From NCBI GenBank assembly GCA_003449615.1, contig DMHA01000332.1:1-8037 (forward strand): a stretch of DNA of 8,037 bases, written 5' to 3'. The position numbers and the translations under genes are program-made. The notes under the pieces are model-generated. The model saw only the letters and a list, made by a program, of their open reading frames with translations. It had not been told where the DNA came from and did no database searches. Below, piece after piece: positions 1 to 6,745 of this stretch; positions within the stretch are counted from its first letter, which is position 1; every line of letters starts with the position of its first letter. This stretch comes from Flavobacterium sp. (GTDB taxonomy: Bacteria > Bacteroidota > Bacteroidia > Flavobacteriales > Flavobacteriaceae).

Positions 1-324
1 GATAATTACCTCGAACATTCTAGAATTTATATTTTTGCAAATAATGGAGATCCCGAAGTTTATATCTCATCGGCCGACTTTATGACCCGAAATATTGATG
101 CCCGAGTCGAGGTAACCTGCCCTATATATGACGAAAAAATAAAAAAAGAATTGATTGAAATATTTGATATTGCTTGGAAAGGAAATGTAAAAGCACGATA
201 TCATTCTGAAAAATTAGATAATAAATATAGAGTTCGCGATGAAAATGAGCCAATATTTAGAGCACAATTAGAAACCTATAACTACTATCAAAACAAAGTA
301 GCACTTCATCACAAAAATGTTTAA
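1..324 (+). CDS. ppk1: Polyphosphate kinase 1, C-terminal part (5' end outside window)
   Basis: The frame is open from base 1 and ends at TAA 322-324, giving the last 107 residues. PPK1 reversibly transfers the terminal phosphate of ATP to inorganic polyphosphate. The visible part matches the final phospholipase D-like domain: YLEHSR at residues 3-8 of the fragment, whose histidine corresponds by remembered alignment to the second essential histidine of E. coli PPK (His592); IYIFANNGD; VYISSADFMTRNID; and the closing VKARY and FRAQLETYNYY segments. Internal methionines such as the one at base 82 lie inside the conserved domain and are not the start. The gene is followed after 34 bp by a Ppx/GppA phosphatase on the same strand, the usual kinase/phosphatase pairing. 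The domain looks intact to its stop. Confidence 0.95.
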   Translation, partial: DNYLEHSRIYIFANNGDPEVYISSADFMTRNIDARVEVTCPIYDEKIKKELIEIFDIAWKGNVKARYHSEKLDNKYRVRDENEPIFRAQLETYNYYQNKVALHHKNV

Positions 325-358
325 TGAGAAGCAATTCTTTAAATGAAATTCACAATAG

Positions 359-1288
359 ATGTTGAATAAATTCGAGATTAAAACAAATAAAGAGGGAAAT
401 TTAAACATTAAAAAATATGCCGCAATTGATATTGGTTCCAATGCAATGCGTTTGTTGATTACCTATATAGTAGAACAAGAAGGCAAACAAGCTCAATTCA
501 ACAAAAACTCCTTAGTTCGTGTCCCCATTCGTTTGGGGCAAGATTCCTTCACGGTGGGCGAAATCTCAGAAGAAAATATCGACCGAATGATTGATGCTAT
601 GAAAGCATTTCGGCTATTGATGAAGGTGCATAAAGTAGAAAAATACAAAGCTCTTGCCACCTCAGCAATGCGTGAAGCCTACAACGGAAAAGAAGTTGTA
701 GAAATTATTAAAGAAAAATCAGGTATCGAAATTGAAATAATCGATGGCAAAAAAGAAGCCGTAATAATTGCATCAACAGATTTGCATCATTTGCTAAAAA
801 CAGATAAAACCTATCTTTATGTAGATGTTGGCGGTGGAAGTACAGAATTTTCGCTTTTCGATAACGGAAAAATTGTGGTTTCTAAATCCTTCAAAGCTGG
901 AACAGTACGCTTTTTGAATAAAATGGTAAGCAATATTGTATGGGAAGAAATGGAAAAATGGATAAAAACCAATACCAAAAACTATGACGAAGTTATCATG
1001 ATTGGATCAGGCGGAAACATCAATAAACTATTCAAAATGTCAGGAAAATTAGAAGACAAACCTATGTCTTATATTTACTTGAATTCGCAATATGCCTTTC
1101 TAAATTCTTTGACTTACGAACAAAGAATATCAGAATTGAGTTTGAATCCCGACCGATCAGACGTAATTATTCCCGCAACCCAAATTTATCTCAACGCAAT
1201 GAAATGGAGTGGTGCCCGAAATATATATGTCCCAAAAATTGGACTTTCGGATGGAATTGTGAAAGCTATGTATTCTAATAAAATTTAA
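359..1288 (+). CDS. ppx: Exopolyphosphatase, Ppx/GppA family (short form)
   Basis: Predicted cytoplasmic enzyme of 309 residues that removes terminal phosphates from polyphosphate, or hydrolyses pppGpp; the sequence alone does not separate the two activities. It has the ASKHA fold signatures: phosphate-1 loop AAIDIGSNAMR (21-31), TSAMREA (101-107), phosphate-2 loop YVDVGGGSTEF (154-164), VIMIGSGGN (212-220), and the late LNPDRSDVI (262-270) and GLSDGIV (295-301). Glu133 in GKKEA aligns by memory with catalytic Glu121 of E. coli PPX, and Glu163 with its Glu150. It ends after the two ASKHA domains and lacks the C-terminal HD-like region of the roughly 510-residue E. coli enzyme, as is usual in Bacteroidetes. 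The ATG at 359 puts about 18 residues before the first beta strand; no clear Shine-Dalgarno is visible. It is probably cotranscribed with ppk1. The 76-bp gap after it shows only a weak AT hairpin. Confidence 0.92.
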   Translation: MLNKFEIKTNKEGNLNIKKYAAIDIGSNAMRLLITYIVEQEGKQAQFNKNSLVRVPIRLGQDSFTVGEISEENIDRMIDAMKAFRLLMKVHKVEKYKALATSAMREAYNGKEVVEIIKEKSGIEIEIIDGKKEAVIIASTDLHHLLKTDKTYLYVDVGGGSTEFSLFDNGKIVVSKSFKAGTVRFLNKMVSNIVWEEMEKWIKTNTKNYDEVIMIGSGGNINKLFKMSGKLEDKPMSYIYLNSQYAFLNSLTYEQRISELSLNPDRSDVIIPATQIYLNAMKWSGARNIYVPKIGLSDGIVKAMYSNKI

Positions 1289-1364
1289 TAATAAATTGAA
1301 TGTTTTTTTAATTCAACTTACTTATTCACATAAAATTACTTTATCAAATACATAGAAGTTCTTT

Positions 1365-2585
1365 GTGAATTTGAAAGAAAAAAAATACAAAATATTGAAC
1401 AACGATTTCATAAAATACCAAGCCCAAACCTCTCCCTATCCTTTAGGAATGGAAATTTCGTATGCCAAAGGATCTTATATTTTTGATACCAATAACAAAA
1501 AATATTTAGATTTTGTGGCTGGAGTTTCGGCTTGCACGCTAGGGCATCAACCGCCAAGAGTCAATCAGGCAATAAAAGATCAATTGGACAAATATTCACA
1601 CGTGATGGTTTATGGCGAATATTCGCAAAGTCCAGCCGTGGAATATTGTAAATTATTGGCTTCACTCCTACCCGATTCTTTGAATAAAACATTTTTAGTC
1701 AATTCAGGCACCGAAGCTATCGAAGGTGCGTTAAAACTCGCCCGAAGAACTACAGGCAGAAGCCAATTGATTTCCTGCCACAACGCCTATCACGGCAATA
1801 CTATGGGCTCGATGAGTGTAATGGGTTTTGAAGAACGCAAACGCATTTTTCGTCCGTTGATTCCTGATGTGGATTTCATTACCTTCAACAATGAAGCCGA
1901 TTTAGAAAAAATTACCACCAAAACCGCTGGAATTATTCTCGAAACGATTCAAGGTGGTGCAGGTTTTATTGAGCCACAAAATGATTTCTTGAAAAAAGTT
2001 CGCCAACGTTGCACCGAAGTGGGCGCAATGATGATACTCGACGAAATTCAACCCGGTTTTGGCAGAACAGGAAAACTTTTTGGCTTTCAAAATTACGATG
2101 TTGTTCCTGATATTGTGGTAATGGGAAAAGGAATGGGAGGAGGAATGCCTGTGGGAGCTTTCACAGCCTCAACGGAAATGATGGATTTATTGAGTTACAA
2201 TCCAAAACTGGGTCATATCACAACTTTTGGTGGACATCCTGTCATTGCGGCAGCCTGTTTGGCGACTTTACAGGAAATTACCCAGACAAATTTAATGGCA
2301 GAAACTTTAGAAAAGGAAAAATTATTCAAATCACTTTTGGTACATCCTTTGATAAAAGAAGTACGAGGAAAGGGATTGATGCTGGCAGCAATGACAGAAA
2401 GTGCTAATATAACAAATGAAATAATCTTGAAATGCCAAGATAAAGGACTCATTTTATTTTGGCTTTTATTCGAAGCCAATGCCGTAAGAATAACACCTCC
2501 TTTGACCATTTCTGAAGACGAAATTCGAGAAGGTTGTGCCATTATGATTGAGATAATGGATTCTATATTAGATATTAGATTTTAG
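1365..2585 (+). CDS. Class III (fold type I) PLP-dependent aminotransferase
   Basis: A 406-residue enzyme of the acetylornithine/ornithine/4-aminobutyrate aminotransferase group, often labelled 'aspartate aminotransferase family protein' in Flavobacterium. It shows the cofactor-binding NSGTEA (113-118), the YHG stacking motif (142-144), DEIQPGFGRTG (226-236) with the PLP-ring aspartate, and GKG (254-256), in which Lys255 is the expected Schiff-base lysine. HITTFGGHP (284-292) and the C-terminal VRITPPL (374-380) are also present. The amino donor is unknown: ArgD-like activity is possible, but this gene is not in the arginine cluster at the other end of the window. No ATG is available at the N-terminus; an in-frame TAG at 1353-1355 limits the start to GTG 1365 or TTG 1371/1395. 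The extreme C-terminus and stop codon are encoded by the first units of a heptad repeat, so the last few residues are probably not conserved. Confidence 0.88.
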   Translation: MNLKEKKYKILNNDFIKYQAQTSPYPLGMEISYAKGSYIFDTNNKKYLDFVAGVSACTLGHQPPRVNQAIKDQLDKYSHVMVYGEYSQSPAVEYCKLLASLLPDSLNKTFLVNSGTEAIEGALKLARRTTGRSQLISCHNAYHGNTMGSMSVMGFEERKRIFRPLIPDVDFITFNNEADLEKITTKTAGIILETIQGGAGFIEPQNDFLKKVRQRCTEVGAMMILDEIQPGFGRTGKLFGFQNYDVVPDIVVMGKGMGGGMPVGAFTASTEMMDLLSYNPKLGHITTFGGHPVIAAACLATLQEITQTNLMAETLEKEKLFKSLLVHPLIKEVRGKGLMLAAMTESANITNEIILKCQDKGLILFWLLFEANAVRITPPLTISEDEIREGCAIMIEIMDSILDIRF

Positions 2586-2647
2586 ATTCTAGAGTTTAGA
2601 GTTTAGAGTTTAGATTTTAGATTTTAGATTTTAGAGTTTAGAGTTTG
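2571..2647 (+). repeat. 7-bp tandem repeat, consensus GA(T/G)TTTA, about 11 units
   Basis: Eleven consecutive heptads can be read: GATATTA, GATTTTA, GATTCTA, three GAGTTTA, three GATTTTA, GAGTTTA, and a final GAGTTTG. The variants come in blocks (GAG x3, GAT x3, GAG x2), which suggests growth by copying of neighbouring units. The first two to three units overlap the end of the aminotransferase gene and supply its TAG stop at 2583-2585. Because 7 is not a multiple of 3, the array places TAG stops in all three + frames within 21 bp. No function is evident beyond this. Confidence 0.9.
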
Positions 2648-2649
2648 AA

Positions 2650-2681
2650 TTGATATTGATATTGATATTGATATTGATATT
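2650..2681 (+). repeat. 6-bp tandem repeat TTGATA, five perfect copies plus TT
   Basis: Five exact TTGATA units occupy 2650-2679, followed by a partial TT. The array starts two bases after the heptad array and lies about 140 bp upstream of the TPR gene. Perfect short arrays of this kind are prone to slippage, so the copy number may vary between strains. A six-base change would not shift a reading frame but could alter the spacing of a promoter; no recognisable Bacteroidetes promoter (TTTG ... TAnnTTTG) overlaps it. Confidence 0.92.
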
Positions 2682-2735
2682 CTATTTTCAGAACGCTATA
2701 ATTCCCCCTTCTGGGGTTAGGTGGCTTGTTAATTA

Positions 2736-2752
2736 AATTGTTCACAACAATT
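2736..2752. repeat. Small perfect inverted repeat upstream of the TPR gene
   Basis: AATTGTT (2736-2742) and AACAATT (2746-2752) are perfect complements around a CAC loop. It could be a weak hairpin in a transcript coming from the aminotransferase gene, with a short T-rich stretch at 2757-2763 downstream, or an operator-like dyad for the TPR gene 68 bp further on. The stem is short and AT-rich, so either role is a guess. Confidence 0.3.
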
Positions 2753-2820
2753 CCAAATTTTTCTCACTATGACAACAAGGATGCCTAATTTTATTTCGGG
2801 CAAACTCAAAAAAATAAAAA

Positions 2821-4215
2821 ATGCAATTAAGCGAAGAAGAAGAGGATTACAACCTATCCCTGTCTAAATTTGAGTCGATGTTGAAAACCAACAAAGTGCT
2901 CTTTTTTGATTCTGAGGAATTTGAAGATATCATCCTTCATTATCTTGATATGGGAAAAGCCAATTTGGCAAAAAAAGCCTTAAAATTAGCACTAGAACAA
3001 CATCCAAAATCTACTGGATTGAAACTCGTTCAGGTCGAAATGTTGGTCTATGATGACAAGCTCGAACAGGCAGAAAAACTGTTGAACGAATTGTTTTCCA
3101 TCGAACCTACAAATGAGGAAATTTACATTCAAAAAGCCAATATTTTTTCTAAAAGAGACAACCACGAAAAAGCAGTTGAATTGCTAAATATCGCTTTAGA
3201 ATATACCGATGACTTGGCAGATGTTTATAATTTAATGGGGATGGAATACCTTTTTATGGACAATTTTGAAATGGCCAAAGAAAGTTTCATCCACTGTTTA
3301 GAAGAAGATCTCGAAGACCAATCAGCCTTGTATAACGTAGTTTATTGTTTTGAATTTTTGGATCAAAATCAAGAAGCAATTGATTATTTGACCCAATATA
3401 TCGACCAAAATCCATACAGTGAAATTGCTTGGCATCAGCTAGGTCGTTTGCATTATGGCGTGAAAGAATATGAAAATGCAATCCGTGCTTTTGATTATGC
3501 CACTTTAATTGACGATGAATTTTTGGGTGCTTTTATGGAAAGAGCCAAAGCTTTGGAACGATTGAAAAAATATGAAGAAGCCATCGAAAGCTACAACAGA
3601 ACCATCGAATTAGAAGATGCTACTTCCTATGCCCTACTCCGAATTGGCAAATGCTACGAAAAATTGGGCAACAAAGTTCAGGCTTTGAAATATTTTAATA
3701 AAACGGTTCATGAAGATCCCCTTTTAGACAAAGGTTGGATTGCCATTACCGATTTTTATGTTCGCCAAAAAAGCTATACCAAAGCCTTATTTTTTGTCAA
3801 CAAAGCCTTGTCTATCGACAACCAAAACAGGTTGTACTGGAAACGATATGCCAACATAAACAAGCAATTATATCAATTTGAAGAAGCAGAATTTGGCTAT
3901 AGAAAAGCAGTTGAATTTGGCGATTATTCATTAGAAACTTGGTTGTTTTGGGTTGATATTTTAGAGTATTTAGGCGAATTTGAAAATGCAATTCAAACTT
4001 TGTTGCAAGCCTCGGAATATTTTCCAGAGGAAAATGAAGTTGAATATCGATTGGCGGGATTGTATTTTATAATTCAAGAAACGACCAAAGCTAAATTTCA
4101 TTTGAGCAATGGATTGCGATTGAATTTTGACAATTATACAATTTTAGAAGATTTATTTCCAGTAGTTTGGGCTAGAAAAATGGTGCAAAACTACATTGCC
4201 AAACACAAAAAATAA
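2821..4215 (+). CDS. Tetratricopeptide-repeat (TPR) protein
   Basis: A 464-residue protein made almost wholly of helical repeats. TPR-like units are readable from about residue 30 to 440; the clearest are near 133-165 (ADVYNLMGMEYLFMDNFEMA), 201-232 (AWHQLGRLHYGVKEYENAI), 236-266, 269-299 (YALLRIGKCYEKLGNKVQAL), 303-333, 338-368, 372-402 and 405-436, with the usual small/aromatic spacing and Pro or Asp at the repeat turns. There is no signal peptide or membrane segment, so it is probably a cytoplasmic scaffold; no catalytic domain is visible and the partner is unknown. It is acidic at the N-terminus (EEEED, 5-9) and basic at the C-terminus (KHKK). The ATG at 2821 follows an A-rich leader, typical of Bacteroidetes; the ATGs at 2769 and 2781 are in another frame. 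It resembles a conserved Flavobacterium TPR protein from memory, with no assigned function. Confidence 0.9.
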   Translation: MQLSEEEEDYNLSLSKFESMLKTNKVLFFDSEEFEDIILHYLDMGKANLAKKALKLALEQHPKSTGLKLVQVEMLVYDDKLEQAEKLLNELFSIEPTNEEIYIQKANIFSKRDNHEKAVELLNIALEYTDDLADVYNLMGMEYLFMDNFEMAKESFIHCLEEDLEDQSALYNVVYCFEFLDQNQEAIDYLTQYIDQNPYSEIAWHQLGRLHYGVKEYENAIRAFDYATLIDDEFLGAFMERAKALERLKKYEEAIESYNRTIELEDATSYALLRIGKCYEKLGNKVQALKYFNKTVHEDPLLDKGWIAITDFYVRQKSYTKALFFVNKALSIDNQNRLYWKRYANINKQLYQFEEAEFGYRKAVEFGDYSLETWLFWVDILEYLGEFENAIQTLLQASEYFPEENEVEYRLAGLYFIIQETTKAKFHLSNGLRLNFDNYTILEDLFPVVWARKMVQNYIAKHKK

Positions 4216-4226
4216 TTAATTCAATA

Positions 4227-4359
4227 TAACCACAAATTTCACAAATTCTCACTAATTAATTAGTGGAAATTTGTGAATTGAAAATGCTTCGCCAGTTCGC
4301 AAGCTCGGGTCAGCGAATACCAAAATTTAATAATATTCAATGAGCTAAACTTGTGGTTA
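4227..4359. repeat. Nested palindromic element with a split right arm
   Basis: Outer arms TAACCACAA (4227-4235) and TTGTGGTTA (4351-4359) are perfect complements. Directly inside the left arm is a 40-bp palindrome (4238-4277), but the right outer arm is displaced by about 70 bp (4281-4350). Removing that segment would bring the two right-arm parts together into one almost continuous palindrome. The displaced segment is flanked by TTG on both sides (4278-4280 and 4351-4353). It includes a GC-richer core around 4286-4316 with TTCGC at 4288 and 4296 and GCGAA at 4313, unlike the flanking AT-rich DNA. This reads as a dispersed Bacteroidetes palindromic repeat carrying an insertion; that history is inferred. 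Confidence 0.6.
4238..4277 (+). terminator. 40-bp palindrome after the TPR gene, possible terminator
   Basis: The arms starting TTCACAAATT (4238) and ending AATTTGTGAA (4277) surround the perfect core CACTAATTAATTAGTG (4250-4265), with one C/A mismatch and one T/G wobble between them. It begins 22 bp after the TPR stop codon and would form a long stable RNA hairpin. It lacks a downstream T tract, so termination is uncertain; it may act as a 3' stabiliser or simply be a dispersed repeat. Confidence 0.4.
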
Positions 4360-4362
4360 ATT

Positions 4363-4533
4363 TTTTAAAATTCAGTCTGCTCAGACAACCCTGTTTTGAC
4401 TTTTTTAGCTTCTTTTTAATAGTATTAAAGAAAATAAAAAACATTGACTATCAACGACTTATAAAAAGTAAATTTTCAATAAATCGTCCAAAATTAGAAA
4501 AAAGACCTTTTCGGAGCAGACTCAATTTTAAAA
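4363..4533. mobile_element. MITE-like element with 20-bp terminal inverted repeats
   Basis: The left end (4363-4382, TTTTAAAATTCAGTCTGCTC) and the right end (4514-4533) are reverse complements with one mismatch in 20 (C4373 against C4523). The similarity of the two ends continues loosely inward (AGACAA against CGAAAA). The outermost TTTTAAAA is a palindrome, so it is also an 8-bp direct repeat; it could be a target-site duplication, with the element proper at 4371-4525. The 171-bp interior has no transposase, is strongly AT-rich, and contains an internal near-palindrome around 4412-4431. This fits a non-autonomous transposon or the joined ends of a deleted insertion sequence; the parent family is not identifiable by eye. 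Confidence 0.6.
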
Positions 4534-4576
4534 GATAAACTCACTAAACACATTATAGTTAAAACTCTATCATAAA

Positions 4577-5329
4577 ATGCTTGACACAATTCGCCAACGC
4601 TTTGGTTTACTAGGACGCAACATTAGTTATTCATTTTCTAAAGGATATTTTACAGAAAAATTCAGCAAAAACAATCGATTTAAAGGTTGTTCTTACGAGA
4701 ATTTTGACATTCCAGAAATTACCTTTTTCACCGAAATCATAAAAAACACACCCAACTTAAAAGGATTGAATGTAACCATTCCCTACAAAGAAGTTGTTAT
4801 TCCGTATTTGGACAAATTATCCAAAAAAGCAACCGAAATTGGTGCTGTCAATACCATAAAATTTACAAAAAAAGGAAAATTAAAAGGGTATAATACAGAC
4901 TATTATGGCTTTATGAAATCATTAGAACCACTACTCCAACCTCATCACAAAAAAGCACTAATTCTGGGAACTGGCGGTGCCTCGAAAGGGGTTGCTTATG
5001 CCTTGAAAGAATTGGGTATTTCCTATACTTTTGTTTCCAGAGAAGCCAAAGAAGGCGTCATTGATTATGAGCAAATCAAGGCAACAACTTTTGACAATTA
5101 CCAAATCATCATCAACTCGACGCCGGTGGGAACAAGTCCAAATACAGAGGCTTTCCCTTTAATTCCTTACGAATATTTCACAGAGAAACACATTGCTTAT
5201 GACTTAATTTACAATCCTACCGAAACCCTATTCCTCAAGCAAGCAGCAGCAAAAGGAGCAAAAACCAAAAATGGTCAGGATATGCTTATTTTTCAAGCAG
5301 AAAAGGCTTGGAAGATTTGGAAAAAGTAA
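4577..5329 (+). CDS. aroE: Shikimate dehydrogenase (NADP-dependent)
   Basis: Reduces 3-dehydroshikimate to shikimate, step four of the chorismate pathway to aromatic amino acids, in the cytoplasm. The 250-residue protein has the N-terminal substrate domain with GLLGRNISYSFSK (10-22), a Bacteroidetes-style variant of the usual GxPIxHSxSP motif; NVTIPYKE (65-72) with catalytic Lys71; GAVNTI (89-94); and GYNTD (104-108) with catalytic Asp108. The nucleotide-binding glycine loop GTGGASKG (131-138), NSTPVG (180-185), the YDLIYNP segment (208-214), and NGQDMLIFQA (232-241) follow. It is slightly shorter than the roughly 270-residue E. coli enzyme. The ATG at 4577 gives eight residues before the first beta strand. 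It stands alone after a repeat-filled gap and is convergent with argH. Confidence 0.96.
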   Translation: MLDTIRQRFGLLGRNISYSFSKGYFTEKFSKNNRFKGCSYENFDIPEITFFTEIIKNTPNLKGLNVTIPYKEVVIPYLDKLSKKATEIGAVNTIKFTKKGKLKGYNTDYYGFMKSLEPLLQPHHKKALILGTGGASKGVAYALKELGISYTFVSREAKEGVIDYEQIKATTFDNYQIIINSTPVGTSPNTEAFPLIPYEYFTEKHIAYDLIYNPTETLFLKQAAAKGAKTKNGQDMLIFQAEKAWKIWKK

Positions 5330-5339
5330 CAAAAAAATC

Positions 5340-5369
5340 AAAAAAGTCATTGGGTAAAGAGACTTTTTT
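5340..5369. terminator. AT-rich hairpin between convergent aroE and argH, probably bidirectional
   Basis: AAAAAAGTC (5340-5348) pairs perfectly with GACTTTTTT (5361-5369) around a 12-nt loop, 11 bp after the aroE stop. The + transcript ends in seven T (5364-5370). The minus transcript also leaves the stem into T6, then GA, then T7, so the structure can serve argH, whose stop is about 45 bp away. The stem has few G-C pairs, so its strength is uncertain. Confidence 0.6.
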
Positions 5370-5413
5370 TATGAAGCAAGACTGGCTAAAATCCTCTTAA
5401 AATATTATTCAAT

Positions 5414-6694
5414 TTAAAAAGCCAATTTCATTTTTTCTTTAATTTCTTGCAAACAAAGGTTGTTGATACTTCCTTCGTGAGTGTGTTTGGTTTCCTTGGG
5501 CGATTGAAAAGTACCGTTTTCCAGTTGTTCTGCAACAGCTTTATAAGCATCTCTAAACGGAATTCCTGCTACCACCATTTCGTTCAACGTATCCACGGTA
5601 AACAGATAATCATACTTTTTATCGGCAAGAATATTGTCCTTAACCTTGATGTCCTTGATGGAAAAAATGGCAATATCCAAACAGGCTTTCAGGTTTTGAA
5701 TCGCGGGAAACAATCCTTCTTTCAATAATTGAAAATCACGGTGATAACCGCTTGGTAAGTTATTTGTGATTAAGGTAATTTCATAAGGCAAAGCTTGAAT
5801 CTTGTTACATTTTCCACGGATTAACTCAAAAACATCAGGGTTTTTCTTGTGGGGCATAATGCTAGAGCCAGTCGTCAAATGGGCTGGTAAACTGATGAAA
5901 TCAAAATTTTGGCTCATATACAAACAAACATCCATTGAAAATTTCGCCAAAGTTGCCGCCACGCTACTCATTGCGAAAGCCACGGTTTTCTCTGATTTTC
6001 CACGGCTCATTTGGGCAGCAACCGAATTGTATTTTAAGGTTTTGAAACCCAATGCTGTCGTAGTAAAAGTTCGGTCAATAGGAAATGAACTTCCGTAACC
6101 TGCTGCTGAACCCAACGGATTTTGGTCCACAATTTTTAAGGCAGCATTCAACATTGTTATGTCGTCAATCAAAGTTTCTGCGTATGCGGAAAACCACATC
6201 CCAAAAGAGGATGGCATTGCAATTTGCAAATGTGTATAACCTGGCAACAACACGTTTTGGTGCTTTTCTGCCGATTCCAACAACAAATCGAATAGGGTTT
6301 TTACCTGAGATTTGAGTTCGGTTACAATGTCTTTTAAATATAAATTTACATCAACCAAAACTTGGTCGTTACGAGAACGAGCGGTGTGAATTTTCTTTCC
6401 GGCATCACCTAATTTTACAGTTAAAAGATGTTCAATTTTAGAATGAACGTCTTCAAAACTGTCTTCAATTTCGAATTCCCCTTTTTCGGCATCAACAATA
6501 ATGTCTTCCAAAGCAAGAACTAAAGAATCCGTTTCTTCGTTTGTCAGAAGTCCGATTTGGCACAACATTTTGGCGTGAGCAATAGACCCCAAAGCATCAT
6601 ATTTGGCTAAAACCAAGTCTAATTCACGGTCGTTTCCAACGGTAAAATGTTCAATTTGTTTGTCGGTTGGTATTCCTTTTTCCCAGAGTTTCAT
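5414..6694 (-). CDS. argH: Argininosuccinate lyase
   Basis: Cleaves argininosuccinate to arginine and fumarate, the last step of arginine synthesis; a cytoplasmic homotetramer of the fumarase/aspartase superfamily. Its 426 residues carry the three conserved regions: HTARSRNDQV (103-112); GYTHLQ (152-157) with the expected catalytic base His155; and TGSSIMPHKKNPD (275-287), the superfamily signature loop containing the catalytic serine (Ser277 or Ser278) and Lys283. GSAAGYGSSFPIDR (195-208) is also typical. It is about 30 residues shorter than E. coli ArgH (457), as expected for Bacteroidetes versions. The ATG at 6692-6694 begins MKLWEKG, matching the usual family start. It is the last gene of the argB-argE-argH run, 51 bp after argE, and that gap is mostly a 33-bp hairpin. 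Confidence 0.97.
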   Translation of the reverse strand: MKLWEKGIPTDKQIEHFTVGNDRELDLVLAKYDALGSIAHAKMLCQIGLLTNEETDSLVLALEDIIVDAEKGEFEIEDSFEDVHSKIEHLLTVKLGDAGKKIHTARSRNDQVLVDVNLYLKDIVTELKSQVKTLFDLLLESAEKHQNVLLPGYTHLQIAMPSSFGMWFSAYAETLIDDITMLNAALKIVDQNPLGSAAGYGSSFPIDRTFTTTALGFKTLKYNSVAAQMSRGKSEKTVAFAMSSVAATLAKFSMDVCLYMSQNFDFISLPAHLTTGSSIMPHKKNPDVFELIRGKCNKIQALPYEITLITNNLPSGYHRDFQLLKEGLFPAIQNLKACLDIAIFSIKDIKVKDNILADKKYDYLFTVDTLNEMVVAGIPFRDAYKAVAEQLENGTFQSPKETKHTHEGSINNLCLQEIKEKMKLAF

Positions 6695-6710
6695 AGGTGT
6701 ATTTTTATCG

Positions 6711-6743
6711 AAAGCTTCCAGCCTTCAAAAGGCTGGAAGCTTT
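6711..6743 (-). repeat. 33-bp REP-like hairpin in the argE/argH junction
   Basis: Read on the minus strand, AAAGCTTCCAGCCTT, loop TTG, then the exact reverse complement of the first arm: a perfect 15-bp stem. It begins 2 nt after the argE stop codon and ends 16 nt before the argH ATG. There is no T tract after the stem on either strand, so it is a poor terminator. Each arm is also an imperfect palindrome (GCT...AGC). It shares its layout with the element at 7829-7861. Confidence 0.85.
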
Positions 6744-6745
6744 TG

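Larger units (their letters stand above)
4216..4576. other. 361-bp intergenic region built of inverted repeats
   Basis: No credible gene lies between the TPR gene and aroE. The stretch holds a nested palindrome (4227-4359) and, three bases later, a MITE-like unit with long terminal inverted repeats (4363-4533). About 43 bp of AT-rich sequence then leads into aroE. I found no clear Bacteroidetes promoter (TAnnTTTG) for aroE, though one must lie here if the hairpin at 4238-4277 terminates upstream transcription. A 61-codon GTG-initiated frame across 4353-4538 starts in one repeat and ends in the other and looks like chance. Confidence 0.7.

Noticed and set aside
29..37. TAnnTTTG-type Bacteroidetes -7 promoter match (TATTTTTG)
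   Set aside because: It lies within the conserved RIYIFAN coding segment of ppk1, over 300 bp before ppx, and I saw no convincing -33 partner. The codons explain it.
1296..1316. Hairpin TTGAAT / ATTCAA after ppx as a terminator
   Set aside because: The stem has only 6 bp with one G-C pair, and the T run is in the loop rather than after the stem.
4353..4538. 61-codon GTG-initiated frame between the TPR gene and aroE
   Set aside because: It starts in the right arm of one palindrome and ends in the terminal repeat of the MITE-like unit. The product is a low-complexity Phe/Lys/Arg-rich string with no family resemblance, as expected from AT-rich chance.
5371..5400. Nine-codon ATG frame between aroE and argH
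   Set aside because: Too short, no ribosome binding site, and it lies immediately after a likely terminator.
5447..6315. Plus-strand open frames opposite argH
   Set aside because: They are antisense shadows; the minus-strand frame encodes an intact argininosuccinate lyase with all its motifs.
6711..6743. Rho-independent terminator between argE and argH
   Set aside because: The stem is strong, but at most three or four T follow it on either strand, and the genes belong to one pathway. It fits an intercistronic repeat better.
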